Positions 8,902-16,975 of a stretch of DNA of 64,000 bases are shown here, one piece after another. Source of the DNA: Amycolatopsis sp. EV170708-02-1 (GTDB taxonomy: Bacteria > Actinomycetota > Actinomycetes > Mycobacteriales > Pseudonocardiaceae). The stretch is taken from positions 7,254,001 to 7,318,000 of the forward strand of contig NZ_CP092497.1 of assembly GCF_022479115.1 (NCBI RefSeq), in the 5' to 3' direction. A program made the translations under genes and the position numbers. The notes under the pieces were generated by a model that worked only from the letters and a program-made list of their open reading frames with translations, made no database searches and was not told the origin of the DNA. Within the stretch, counting starts at the first letter, position 1, and every line of letters begins with the position of its first letter.

Positions 8902-9896
8902 CCACCATCGCCCACCCGGTGTCCCCGTTCCGCCGGACGGTGACCGCGATCGGCGTGCAGAACTCGAGCCTGCTGCTCACCCTGATCGCGCTGGTGATCC
9001 TGATGAGCTCGCTCAACGAGAACTTCTTCCGCACCAACAACCTGCTGCTGATCGGCAGCGCGATCACCATCATGGGCCTGCTGTCGCTGGTGCAGACACT
9101 GGTGATCATCCTCGGGGCGCTGGACATCTCGGTCGGCTCGATGGCCGGGCTCGCGTCGGTGGTGTCGGCGATGGTGTTCACCTCTACCGGGAGTTCCGCG
9201 GTCGGCACCCTCGCGGCGATCGGTGTCGGCGTGGTGTGCGGCCTGATCAACGGCATGATCATCATCTTCGGCCGGGTGAACCCGGTGGTCGCGACGCTGG
9301 CGATGCTGGCGACGTACAAAGGCGTCGCGCAGGTGATCTCGGACGGCAAGGCGCAGGGCTACACCGGCGCGGACGACCTGTTCATCTTCCTCGCCAAGGG
9401 CTCGATCGCGGGGCTGCCGACCCTGGTGTGGGTGTTCCTGCTCGTCGCGGCGGTGCTGCATTTCCTGTTGCGCTACACCGACATCGGCCGCAACATCTAC
9501 GCCATCGGCGGCAACGACACCGCCGCGCGCCTGGCCGGGATCAACATCAACCGTTACATCATCGGCGTCTACGCGCTGGTCGGCGTCGTCGCGGCGATCG
9601 CGGGGCTGCTGATCACCGCGCGCACCGGCTCCGGGCAGCCCACGTCCGGCTCCGAGGGGCTCGAACTGCTCGCCGTCACCGGCGCCGCGCTCGGCGGCAC
9701 GATGCTCAAGGGCGGCAAGGGATCCATCGTCAGCACCGTGCTGGCGGTGATCATCCTGGGCGTGCTCAACAACGGGATGTCCGGGCTCGGCGTCAACCCC
9801 TTCTGGCAGAACATGGCCACCGGGACGCTGCTCGTCGTCGCCGTCGTGCTCCAGCAGGTCCGCGGCGGGGAGCGCCGGGTCGGCCTGCCCGGATGA
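8898..9896 (+). CDS. Sugar ABC transporter permease (RbsC/BPD_transp_2 type)
   Basis: A 332-residue membrane protein starting at GTG 8898, overlapping the ATPase stop. It has roughly ten hydrophobic segments and the family landmarks LGALDISVGSMAGL, RVNPVVATLAM, GRNIYAIGGNDTAARLAGI and ALGGTMLKGGKGS. It is the single permease of the importer and would act as a homodimer with the tandem ATPase. Its stop overlaps the regulator start (ATGA). Confidence 0.93.
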   Translation: MTTIAHPVSPFRRTVTAIGVQNSSLLLTLIALVILMSSLNENFFRTNNLLLIGSAITIMGLLSLVQTLVIILGALDISVGSMAGLASVVSAMVFTSTGSSAVGTLAAIGVGVVCGLINGMIIIFGRVNPVVATLAMLATYKGVAQVISDGKAQGYTGADDLFIFLAKGSIAGLPTLVWVFLLVAAVLHFLLRYTDIGRNIYAIGGNDTAARLAGININRYIIGVYALVGVVAAIAGLLITARTGSGQPTSGSEGLELLAVTGAALGGTMLKGGKGSIVSTVLAVIILGVLNNGMSGLGVNPFWQNMATGTLLVVAVVLQQVRGGERRVGLPG

Positions 9897-10543
9897 CCCG
9901 GCATGCCCGGATCGTCGACGAGCTGGGCAGGCTGATCGTTTCCGGTGCCTTCGGGGCGGGGCGGCCGATCGTCCCCGAAGACATCGGCCGCCGGTTCTCC
10001 GCGTCACGCACCGTGGTGCGGGAAGCGTTGCGGGTGCTGGAAGCCAAGGGCATGGTCGTGGCGCGGCCGCGGGTCGGCACCTGGACGCGGCCGCCGGAGC
10101 ACTGGGACGCGATCGATCCGGACGTCATCGCCTGGCGGGCCGGCGGCCCCGAACGCGTCCGGCAGCTGGCGGACCTGCGCGAACTGCGGCGGGCGATCGA
10201 ACCGCAGGCCGCGGGAATGGCGGCGTGGCATCGCCGCCCGGACGAACTCGCGGTCCTCGTCGCGGCGCACGGGTTGCTGGAGGACGCCGCCGACGTCCGG
10301 GCTTTCCGTGAGGCCGACCGCGCCTTCCACACGGCCCTGCTCCGCGCGTCCGGCAATCCCTTGATCGCGCGCTTGCACGTGCCGGTCGTCGCGGCGCTGG
10401 ACGAGGTTCCCGGCGACGGCGTGCGGTCCGCGCATTCGCTGGTCCTGGCGGCGGTGCTCGGGAAGGACGCCGACGAGGCGGAATCGGCGACGCGGCGCTT
10501 GCTGGACATCGTGGCGCCCGATCGCCGAGTATCGCTGCCATGA
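9893..10543 (+). CDS. FadR/GntR-family transcriptional regulator
   Basis: A 216-residue regulator: N-terminal winged helix (RIVDELGRLIVSGAFGAG, IGRRFSASRTVVREALRVLEAKGMV) and a C-terminal all-helical FCD ligand domain beginning at about residue 85 (RQLADLRELRRAIEPQAA, FREADRAFHTALLRASGNPLI). The linker DAIDPDVIAWR is typical of FadR-group regulators of sugar and sugar-acid genes. The start ATG overlaps the permease stop. It probably controls its own operon through the inverted repeat at 6272-6298. Confidence 0.85.
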   Translation: MTRHARIVDELGRLIVSGAFGAGRPIVPEDIGRRFSASRTVVREALRVLEAKGMVVARPRVGTWTRPPEHWDAIDPDVIAWRAGGPERVRQLADLRELRRAIEPQAAGMAAWHRRPDELAVLVAAHGLLEDAADVRAFREADRAFHTALLRASGNPLIARLHVPVVAALDEVPGDGVRSAHSLVLAAVLGKDADEAESATRRLLDIVAPDRRVSLP

Positions 10544-10959
10544 CCGCGTACTCCAGGCTGGGCCTGATCGGTTTCGTCGTCGTGACGTTCTGGGTGACCG
10601 CCGCCTGCGGTTCGTCGCCCGACAGAACGACGGCGGACGGCACGGCCGGGGCGATCGCGAACGCGATGACCGACGGCGACAACCCCGCCCTGCTGGCGTT
10701 GACCTGCCCGCGCACCCCGGACAAACCGGCCGCTCCCGATGAGCTGGTCTCCGGCGAAACACCGGTCACCGTCGGCACTGTGGACCAGAAAGGGCAGGCC
10801 GCCATGGCCGTCCTGAACGACCAGCGGAACGAGAAACGCTCGTACGGCGCGTTTCTGGTGCAAGGCGACGACGGGAACTGGTGCATCTTCGGTTTCCGCA
10901 ACTGCCCGCGCGAGGTCAAGGTGACGAGCGTGAACTTCGTGACGGTCTGCCGCACCTGA
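10540..10959 (+). CDS. Small putative lipoprotein
   Basis: A 139-residue protein starting at an ATG that overlaps the regulator stop (ATGA). It has a signal sequence ending in TAAC, which fits a lipobox. The rest carries short cystatin-like/Mce-associated-type strands and paired cysteines (LTCPRT, NWCIFGFRNCPREV). I do not recognise the family with confidence. Its position as last gene of the sugar operon may be incidental. Confidence 0.6.
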   Translation: MTAYSRLGLIGFVVVTFWVTAACGSSPDRTTADGTAGAIANAMTDGDNPALLALTCPRTPDKPAAPDELVSGETPVTVGTVDQKGQAAMAVLNDQRNEKRSYGAFLVQGDDGNWCIFGFRNCPREVKVTSVNFVTVCRT

Positions 10960-10976
10960 TCTCGCGTGCGCAACGG

Positions 10977-11078
10977 CGTAACTCGCGTGCTTAGAGACGT
11001 AACTCGCGTGCTTGAAGGCCGCACATGTGAGTTACGCCTTCAAGCACGCGAGTTACGTCTTCAAGCGCCCGAGTTACG
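10977..11078. repeat. Clustered inverted repeats forming a 22-bp hairpin
   Basis: A unit beginning CGTAACTCGCGTGCTT occurs twice in direct orientation (10977-10992 and 10998-11013). It occurs again inverted at 11036-11057, with a degenerate inverted copy at 11058-11078. Copies 10998-11019 and 11036-11057 make a perfect 22-bp stem with a 16-nt loop. It lies between the convergent lipoprotein and dinB genes, so it can end transcription from both sides. Confidence 0.75.
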
Positions 11079-11081
11079 CTT

Positions 11082-12398
11082 TCAAGCCAGGCAGTCGCCG
11101 GGTTCTCCCCGGCGCAGCGCCGGATCCTCCTGCGGGAACGTTCGCGCCACGCCCGGCCCGCTGGATCGCGTCTCGAAGCGGACGGTCACCCGGCCGTGTC
11201 CGGCGCCCTGTACCCAGCCGGTGCCGAACTCGTCGTGCACGACGTCGTCCCCTGGCCGCCAGCTCGACGAGACCACGGGCGCCGGCGCGGGTGCCCGCTC
11301 GATCACCGGCACGTCCGAAACCGGAACGGAAAGCGTGAACAGCGGATCCTGATGCGGCACCGAAAGCCCGGACAACGCGACACCGGCCAGCCGCACGCCG
11401 CCGAATTCCGCCGGGTCGATCAGCAGCCGTTCCGCCATCGCGGCGAGCTGGTCGAATTCGTCGGTGGGCGAAGCCATCGTCTCCGAACGGGTCACCGTGC
11501 TGAAATCGGTGTGCCGCAGCTTCACCACCACCGTCCGCGCGACCCGGCCGGCGTTGACGAGCCGCCGGTGCGCGTGCACGGCGAGGTCGCGGACCTCGCG
11601 CCGCAGGCTCGGCAGGTCGATCAGATCCCGGTCGAACGTCGTCTCCGCGCTGACCTGCTTGAGCTCCGCGCGGTCGGATACCGGCCGGTCGTCGACGCCG
11701 GTCGCCAGCCGACGCAGGTCCCGCCCGACCACACTGCCCAAAGTGGACACCGCGTCGGCGTCGGAGAGCGCGGTCAGCTGCCCGAGTGTCCGGACGCCGA
11801 TCGCCCGCAGTTTCCCCTCCGCCACCGGGCCGATCCCCCACAGCACCCTGGTCGGCAGCGGAGCGAGGAAGTCGCGTTCGGTGCCCTGGTCGACGACGAG
11901 CAGCCCGTCCGGTTTCGCCAGATCCGAAGCGACCTTCGCGACCTGTTTCCCCGACGCCGCCCCGATCGACGCGACCAGGCCGACGTCGGAGCGGATGTGC
12001 TCCCGCAGGCGGGCACCGAATTCCCGCACCTCGTCCGACGACGCCCCGGCCAGTGACGGCGGCTCCGCGAAGGCCTCGTCGAGGGAGATCCGTTCCAGCA
12101 CGGGCGCGTAGGTGGCGACGAGGTCGAACACCCGGGTGCTCAGCAGTTCGTACAGTTTGAACCGCGGCGGGAGGATGACCCCGTTGGGCGGCAGCAACCG
12201 ACGGGCCTGCGACATCGGCATCGCCGATTTGATCCCGTGTTCCCGCGCCTGGTAACTCGCCCCGGCGACCACGCCGCGCGGGCCCGCGCCACCGACCAGT
12301 ACCGGACGCTGCGCCAGTGTCGGCCGGGTCAGCTGTTCACAGGAGGCGTAGAACGCGTCCATGTCGAGGTGGATGACCCACCGGTCATGCCCGCCCAT
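11082..12398 (-). CDS. dinB: DNA polymerase IV (Y family) with C-terminal extension
   Basis: An error-prone translesion polymerase of about 438 residues from ATG 12398, chosen because HLDMDAFYASCEQ must lie near the N terminus. Catalytic acidic residues are in HLDMDAF and ISLDEAF; the thumb/finger signature IGAASGKQVAKVASDLAKPDG is complete. A QDPLF element after the little-finger domain fits the beta-clamp binding motif. About 80 residues follow it, including PGDDVVHDEFGTGWVQG, like the Tudor-type tail of actinobacterial UvrD. It overlaps the preceding regulator by 14 nt, so it is translated as last gene of the exporter operon. Confidence 0.93.
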   Translation of the reverse strand: MGGHDRWVIHLDMDAFYASCEQLTRPTLAQRPVLVGGAGPRGVVAGASYQAREHGIKSAMPMSQARRLLPPNGVILPPRFKLYELLSTRVFDLVATYAPVLERISLDEAFAEPPSLAGASSDEVREFGARLREHIRSDVGLVASIGAASGKQVAKVASDLAKPDGLLVVDQGTERDFLAPLPTRVLWGIGPVAEGKLRAIGVRTLGQLTALSDADAVSTLGSVVGRDLRRLATGVDDRPVSDRAELKQVSAETTFDRDLIDLPSLRREVRDLAVHAHRRLVNAGRVARTVVVKLRHTDFSTVTRSETMASPTDEFDQLAAMAERLLIDPAEFGGVRLAGVALSGLSVPHQDPLFTLSVPVSDVPVIERAPAPAPVVSSSWRPGDDVVHDEFGTGWVQGAGHGRVTVRFETRSSGPGVARTFPQEDPALRRGEPGDCLA

Positions 12399-12708
12399 CG
12401 CCCGGCACCTCGAGAAGACGGTGCAGGGCCTTCGTGTACTCCTCGAACGCGGCGCGGCCACGCGTGGTCAGCTCGACCAGCGTCACCGGCGTGCGATGTT
12501 CGAAGGCCTTGGTGATCCCGACGTAGCCGGCGTCCTCGAGTTTGCGCAGATGCGTCGACAGGTTGCCCGGCGTCATGTCCAGCAGTTGCTGCAACCGCGG
12601 GAAGGTGATGCTGTCCCCCGGTCCCAGGCTCGACAGGGCCACGGTGACCCGCAGCCGCGCCTGCGCGTGGATCACCGGATCGAGCTGGGGCAGCCCGTCC
12701 TCGCTCAT
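12385..12708 (-). CDS. Winged-helix transcriptional regulator (MarR/ArsR-like, HTH_34)
   Basis: A 107-residue single-domain regulator starting at ATG 12708, which overlaps the preceding membrane-protein stop (ATGA). The helix-turn-helix is SITFPRLQQLLDMTPGNLSTHLRKLEDAGYV and the wing follows (KAFEHRTPVTLVELTTRGR). This is the PF13601-type group often encoded with small ABC exporters. It may bind the ACTTTGT dyad upstream of the exporter ATPase. Confidence 0.85.
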   Translation of the reverse strand: MSEDGLPQLDPVIHAQARLRVTVALSSLGPGDSITFPRLQQLLDMTPGNLSTHLRKLEDAGYVGITKAFEHRTPVTLVELTTRGRAAFEEYTKALHRLLEVPGDGRA

Positions 12709-13334
12709 CGCGCCCGCACCAGGAAGACCAGGGACGCCACCAGGAAGCCACCGCCGCCCGCGACGCTCAGCACGAGGAAGTTGTACGGTCCCCCGGCCAG
12801 CACGCTCGCCGCGCCGCACGCGATGATCCACACGCCGAGGCCGTACTGCAGCTTGCTCTGCCACAGCATTCCGCCGGCGAGGTACATCAGGCCGGTCAGC
12901 ATGAGCGCGGTCCCGGACCACAGCAACGGGATCAGCTCGGCGTCGAGGCCGAGCCGGATCAGCGCGGTGTTCACCACCGTCAGCCCGCCGAACGCGATCA
13001 TCCAGCTCCACCCGTACATCGCCCCGACGAGCCGGGACGGTCCTCGTACGCCACGGCTCGAGCGGATGCCGTAGATCGCGGAGTACGTCATGGCCCCGGC
13101 GAAGCCGACGACGGTGAGCACGGCGGCGGCCCACAGCGGCATCAGGGCGGTCGGCGGGGCGGAGACGTAGATCAGCCCGAAACCGAACAGCCACACCAGA
13201 CCCCAGACGCCGAGCAGCACGGCCGGATTCGGCCCGATCTCGCGCCGGGTCCGCTCCGACTGCGTGGCGATGAGCGCGAGCGACTCCTCGGGCGTCATCG
13301 GCCGCTCGTCGCCGTCCCGTTCATCCTCCACCAC
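12705..13334 (-). CDS. Multi-pass membrane protein of the exporter operon
   Basis: A 209-residue protein, taken from GTG 13334 (ATG at 13298 is an alternative). A charged N terminus of about 38 residues is followed by six hydrophobic segments in pairs (LLGVWGLVWLFGFGLIYV, LWAAAVLTVVGFAGAMTYS, YGWSWMIAFGGLTVV and others). No family is certain. Close coupling to the winged-helix regulator suggests a sensor or accessory role. Confidence 0.7.
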   Translation of the reverse strand: MVEDERDGDERPMTPEESLALIATQSERTRREIGPNPAVLLGVWGLVWLFGFGLIYVSAPPTALMPLWAAAVLTVVGFAGAMTYSAIYGIRSSRGVRGPSRLVGAMYGWSWMIAFGGLTVVNTALIRLGLDAELIPLLWSGTALMLTGLMYLAGGMLWQSKLQYGLGVWIIACGAASVLAGGPYNFLVLSVAGGGGFLVASLVFLVRAR

Positions 13335-13354
13335 CGGGGAAAACTAACACGGGT

Positions 13355-14086
13355 TCACAGTCTCGCCGTGTCGAGCCGGAACCTCGCCATCACCACGAGC
13401 GCGGGCACCACCAGCCACGCCGCGAGCACTCCGACGGCGGTCACCAGGCCCGTACCGCCGAGCACCGGCGCGCGGCCGATCTCGCCGAGCCAGTACGTCG
13501 GCATGAGGTGCCCGGCGGTGTTCATCCAGCCGGGCAGGACCTGCAGCGGGATCCACAGCCCGCCGAACATGCCCAGCGGCAGCATCAGCGCGCCGGTCAC
13601 CGCTTGGACGGTGTCTCCCTTGCCGAACAGGCCGATCATCAGGCCCAGCACGGCGAAGGGCAGCGTCCCGAGCCACAGCGTGCCGAAGATCGTGAGCCAC
13701 TGGCCGGTTTCGAGCCGGATGCCGCGGATCATCCCGGCCGCGAAGATCACCAGCAGGACGGGCAGGGCGACGAACAATCCGGCCGACACCTTGACCATCA
13801 GGTAGCCGGGCGCCCGCATCGGCGTCAGCCGCAGGGTGCGCTGCCAGCCGTCGGTGCGCTCGGTGGCGACGCGGGTGCCGGTGAACAGTGCGGCGGTCAT
13901 GGCGCCGTACGCGGCCATGTTCACCATGGTCACCGTCGCGGTCGAGATACCCGGAGCGATCTCGCGGGCGCCGAAGATGCCGCCGAACAACAGGAACATC
14001 GCCAACGGCATGCCGATGGTGAACAACGCGAACTGCGGGCTGCGGACGATGCGCTTGATCTCCAGCGCCAGATAGTTCAGGTTCAT
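13355..14086 (-). CDS. ABC-2 type transporter permease
   Basis: A 243-residue permease with six predicted membrane segments, starting NLNYLALEIKRIVRSPQFALFTIGMPL as in drug/antibiotic ABC-2 exporters. TERTDGWQRTLRLTPM is the usual cytoplasmic loop. Its ATG at 14086 overlaps the ATPase stop. It forms an exporter with the ATPase encoded just upstream; the substrate is unknown. Confidence 0.88.
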   Translation of the reverse strand: MNLNYLALEIKRIVRSPQFALFTIGMPLAMFLLFGGIFGAREIAPGISTATVTMVNMAAYGAMTAALFTGTRVATERTDGWQRTLRLTPMRAPGYLMVKVSAGLFVALPVLLVIFAAGMIRGIRLETGQWLTIFGTLWLGTLPFAVLGLMIGLFGKGDTVQAVTGALMLPLGMFGGLWIPLQVLPGWMNTAGHLMPTYWLGEIGRAPVLGGTGLVTAVGVLAAWLVVPALVVMARFRLDTARL

Positions 14087-14985
14087 CTCAAGGCTCCCTC
14101 AGCCGCATCGGCGGTGAGCGCGATGAAGGCTTCTTCCAGTCCCACAGCGGTGATTTCGATGTTCGCGGCGAGCGGGAACTCGCGCAGCAGGCCGCGGATG
14201 GCGGCGTCGGAGTCGGCACAGCTCAGTTCCGCGTGCCCGGCACGCAGCACGGCGCGCGAGACCCCGGGCAGCGCGGCGAGCGCGGCTTCGGTGGCTTCCG
14301 GGACGACGGCCCGCAGTACCCGTCCGGCGACCGCGGCCCGCACCTCGCCGACGGGACCGTCCGCGACGACACGGCCGTGCCGCATGAGCACGACGCGGTC
14401 CGCGTAATCCTCGGCCTCGGCGAGGTAATGCGTCGCGAAGAGGACCGTGCGGCCCGTCTCGGTGTACTCGCGCATGGACGCCCAGAACCGGCGCCGCCCG
14501 TCGACGTCCATGGCCGCGGTGGGTTCGTCGAGCACCAGCAGGTCCGGATCGCCGACCAGCGCGAGCGCGAACCGGACCCGCTGCTGCTCGCCGCCGGAGA
14601 GCTTGCCGCAGCGGCGGTTCGCGTACTCGGTGACGCCTGCCCGCGCGAGCACCTCGCGGACCGGCAGCGGATTCCGGTGCAACGAGGCGAACAGCCCGAC
14701 GAGCTCGGCGACCGTGGCGTCCCTCAGCAGCGTCCCGTTCTGCGCCATCGCGCCGACCATCCCCCGATCCATCGCCTCGGCCGCGCCGAGCCCGGCGACC
14801 CGGACCTGCCCGGCGTCCGGCCTGCTGAGGCCCAGCAGCATGTCGATGGTGGTCGATTTGCCCGCGCCGTTCGGCCCGAGCAGCGCCACCACCTCCCCTG
14901 GCGCGACCCGCACACTGACGTCTTCGACGGCCAGGACGTCACCGAAGCGCTTGACCAGCCCTTCGAGGCTGAACGCGTCCGCCAT
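14083..14985 (-). CDS. ABC exporter ATP-binding protein
   Basis: A 300-residue ATPase with ATG at 14985 and a GGGGGAG ribosome site. Walker A is GPNGAGKST, signature is LSGGEQQRV, and Walker B is LLVLDEPTAAMD with the switch His in FATHYL. It belongs to the DrrA/CcmA-like group of drug exporters. It is the first gene of a five-gene operon (ATPase, permease, membrane protein, regulator, dinB). Confidence 0.92.
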   Translation of the reverse strand: MADAFSLEGLVKRFGDVLAVEDVSVRVAPGEVVALLGPNGAGKSTTIDMLLGLSRPDAGQVRVAGLGAAEAMDRGMVGAMAQNGTLLRDATVAELVGLFASLHRNPLPVREVLARAGVTEYANRRCGKLSGGEQQRVRFALALVGDPDLLVLDEPTAAMDVDGRRRFWASMREYTETGRTVLFATHYLAEAEDYADRVVLMRHGRVVADGPVGEVRAAVAGRVLRAVVPEATEAALAALPGVSRAVLRAGHAELSCADSDAAIRGLLREFPLAANIEITAVGLEEAFIALTADAAEGALR

Positions 14986-15010
14986 GACTCTCCCCCTTCG
15001 AGCACTCTGA

Positions 15011-15045
15011 ACTACAAAGCTCACTCGCACTTTGTAACACAAAGT
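15011..15045 (-). promoter_or_regulatory. Operator/promoter of the ABC-2 exporter operon
   Basis: ACTTTGT (15029-15035) and ACAAAGT (15039-15045) form a perfect 7-bp inverted repeat with 3 nt between the arms. A further ACAAAG half-site lies near 15014-15019. On the minus strand TTACAA, 17 bp, TAGTTC can serve as a promoter overlapping the dyad. The operon's own winged-helix protein is the likely binder. Confidence 0.45.
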
Positions 15046-15068
15046 CCCCTGTCGTGGAAACCCCAGAA

Positions 15069-15123
15069 GTCCGTGAAGGCCTCCTTGAGGGACTCTGGGT
15101 CCCTCAAGGAGGCCTTCACGGAC
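15069..15123. terminator. 24-bp perfect hairpin terminator
   Basis: Arms 15069-15092 and 15100-15123 are perfectly complementary over 24 bp, with a 7-nt loop. It follows the secreted peptidase gene and precedes the exporter promoter, insulating the two. Confidence 0.75.
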
Positions 15124-15128
15124 TTGGG

Positions 15129-16685
15129 TTAGGCGGGCACCCGGGAGAGTGCCGCGTCGGGGGCCGAAGCGGGTGCCGGAGGCGGCACCGGGAGCGGCAG
15201 CGGCGCGCATTCGACGTCGGCCGTACGCCCCGGCTTGCGGTCGGGCAGTGCCCCGGTCGCCAGGTAGTCGGCGATCCGGTTGTCGACGCAGGCGTTTCCG
15301 CGCGGGGTGATGGCGTGGCTCGTGCCGCCCGGCTCACCGATCAGGCGAGCGCCGGGGAACCGGCTACGAACTTCGAGGCTGCCCTCGTACGGCGTCGCCG
15401 CGTCGAGCGTCTCGCCGATCATCAGCACACTCGGCACCTTCGAGCCGTCGACCTTCACCGGCTTGGCGGGCTTCGCCGGCCAGTACAGGCAGGGCGCGTT
15501 GAACCAGGCGTTCTGCCACGTGAAGTACGGCGCCTTCTCATAGGTGCGCCAGTTGTCGCGCTTCCACTGCTGCCAGCTCGGCGGCCACTTCACGTCGGTG
15601 CACTGGACGGCGAGGTAGACGGCGTACCCGTTGTCGTCACCGCGGCCGCCGAAGGCCTCGAACAGCCCCTTCATCGTCTGCCAGTCGCCCTTGTTGACGA
15701 ACTTCGCGAGCGCGTCGCCGAGCAGCGTCCAGCGCAGCTGGTAGTACGACGCCTGCTGGAAGACGTCGAGGAGCTCGTCCGGCCCGATGAAACCGCCCGC
15801 CGGGACGGCGGCCACCTTCTTCAGCTGCTCGTCGAACACCTGCTTCACCGCGGCCTGCGTCTTGCCGAGGTGGTAGACGCCGTCGTGCTGGGCGACCCAG
15901 CCGAACCAGATGTTCAGGTTGACGTCGAAGGCCACGTCCTGATTGAGGTTCGCCTGGTACCAGACGTTGCGGGGGTCCACAGTGGAATCGAGGACCATCC
16001 GCCGGACGTGCTGCGGGAACAGCGTCCCGTAGACCTGGCCGAGATAGGTGCCGTAGGAGTACCCGTAGAAGTTCAGCTTCTCGACGCGAAGCGCCTTGCG
16101 GATACTTTCCATGTCCTTGACCGTGTCGGTCGTCTTGATGTTCTCCAGCAGCGCGCGGCTGTTCTTCTCCGCGCACGCGTCGGCGTAGGACTTCGAGCGC
16201 TGCAGCCAGGTCTTCTCCAGCTGCCGCGTCGTCGGCACGTAGTTCGGCCGGTTGTAGTCCATGTAGTCCGGGATGCACGAAAGCGCGGGCTTGCTGGAGC
16301 CGACGCCGCGCGGGTCGAAGCCGACCCAGTCGTAGGCGTCGCCAGCGTGGTTCGGCACGCGAGTGCCGCGGGTGGCCAGCAGCAGCCCGGAACCACCGGG
16401 GCCGCCGGGGTTGGTGAGCATGACGCCCTGATACTGCGCCTCGGGCGTCTTGTGCTTGACGCGGCTGAGCGCGAGCTGGATCTTCTCGCCGCGCGGCCGC
16501 GAATAGTCCAGCGGAACGGACAGGTAACCGCATTCGGCGCCGGCGTTGATCAACGTCGGGTCGGTGCACGCTCCCCAGGTGATCGTCTCGACGGGCTGTG
16601 CCGCCTCCGCCGCGCCCGCGGGCGCGGTCACCGCGACCGAGGCGAGCGTGGCCGCGGTCAGCGCGGTGATGAGAACACGTCTCAA
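15129..16685 (-). CDS. Secreted alpha/beta-hydrolase, tripeptidyl aminopeptidase-like
   Basis: A 518-residue member of the SlpD/SlpE/TAP group of secreted exopeptidases. TTG at 16685 is the start, supported by GGGAG 5-6 nt upstream and by the signal peptide that follows directly (RRVLITALTAATLASVAV, cleavage near PAGAAEA). The oxyanion region is NPGGPGGSG, the nucleophile Ser is in GYSYGTYLGQ, the Asp is in GETLDAATP and the His is in GGTSHAI. The C-terminal TAP-like domain is present, ending in a Pro/Ala-rich tail. It probably trims peptides outside the cell. Confidence 0.88.
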   Translation of the reverse strand: MRRVLITALTAATLASVAVTAPAGAAEAAQPVETITWGACTDPTLINAGAECGYLSVPLDYSRPRGEKIQLALSRVKHKTPEAQYQGVMLTNPGGPGGSGLLLATRGTRVPNHAGDAYDWVGFDPRGVGSSKPALSCIPDYMDYNRPNYVPTTRQLEKTWLQRSKSYADACAEKNSRALLENIKTTDTVKDMESIRKALRVEKLNFYGYSYGTYLGQVYGTLFPQHVRRMVLDSTVDPRNVWYQANLNQDVAFDVNLNIWFGWVAQHDGVYHLGKTQAAVKQVFDEQLKKVAAVPAGGFIGPDELLDVFQQASYYQLRWTLLGDALAKFVNKGDWQTMKGLFEAFGGRGDDNGYAVYLAVQCTDVKWPPSWQQWKRDNWRTYEKAPYFTWQNAWFNAPCLYWPAKPAKPVKVDGSKVPSVLMIGETLDAATPYEGSLEVRSRFPGARLIGEPGGTSHAITPRGNACVDNRIADYLATGALPDRKPGRTADVECAPLPLPVPPPAPASAPDAALSRVPA

Positions 16686-16818
16686 GGTTTCTCCCTTTCC
16701 CTCCAAAGGTGAAAGCCCCGAAACCCTATCCACGTCCATGACCTGCGGAAGCCTTCCGGCGAAGGTCCCTACCAACGGCGGGTCCCGATCGCGGCAAACC
16801 GGGCAACCGGTTAATCGG

Positions 16819-16847
16819 TTGGGAGGCCGCGCTGGACTCGCTACGCT
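16819..16847 (+). promoter_or_regulatory. Promoter giving a leaderless leader-peptide transcript
   Basis: TTGGGA (16819-16824) and TACGCT (16842-16847) are 17 bp apart. The -10 element ends 7 nt before the ATG at 16855, so transcription would start at or beside that ATG. Leaderless starts of this kind are common in actinobacteria. Confidence 0.5.
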
Positions 16848-16854
16848 GTCGATC

Positions 16855-16887
16855 ATGATCTGCCGCATCCGCATGCGCACCGCCTGA
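16855..16887 (+). CDS. Putative regulatory leader peptide (10 aa) for macrolide resistance
   Basis: The short frame reads MICRIRMRTA and stops at 16887, 88 nt before the macrolide glycosyltransferase. RIR and RMR both match the +X+ (Arg/Lys-any-Arg/Lys) pattern on which macrolide-bound ribosomes stall, known from ErmDL-type leader peptides. It has no ribosome-binding site but fits a leaderless start. The frame is too short to be convincing alone; the case rests on promoter spacing, the motif and the gene downstream. Confidence 0.5.
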   Translation: MICRIRMRTA

Positions 16888-16944
16888 GACGGCGTGACCG
16901 CAGGGCCGCCCGCGATCGAGTGGCCCCTCTTCTGCGCGCCGTCT
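16881..16944 (+). promoter_or_regulatory. Alternative RNA hairpins, possible attenuator of the macrolide glycosyltransferase
   Basis: AGACGGCG (16887-16894) pairs perfectly with CGCCGTCT (16937-16944), enclosing an inner GGGCC/GGCCC stem (16903-16907 with 16922-16926). The GGCG of the first arm can instead pair with CGCC in the last codons of the leader peptide (16881-16884). The two states exclude each other, as expected for translation-coupled attenuation. Inference from pairing only. Confidence 0.4.
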
Positions 16945-16975
16945 GACGTCCCTTCACGGATCCGGACAGGACATC

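Noticed and set aside
6273..9896. One continuous 1207-codon frame joining binding protein and permease
   Set aside because: It only exists because of the single-base loss at 7275-7278; the middle third is the out-of-frame reading of the ATPase gene and is Arg/Ala nonsense.
10977..11078. CRISPR-like repeated units
   Set aside because: The units are partly inverted, unequally spaced and form a hairpin at the convergence of two genes; there are no regular spacers and no cas genes.
14233..15132. Plus-strand open frames over the ABC exporter ATPase and other genes
   Set aside because: High G+C leaves long open frames on the opposite strand; codon use and lack of domains mark them as shadows.
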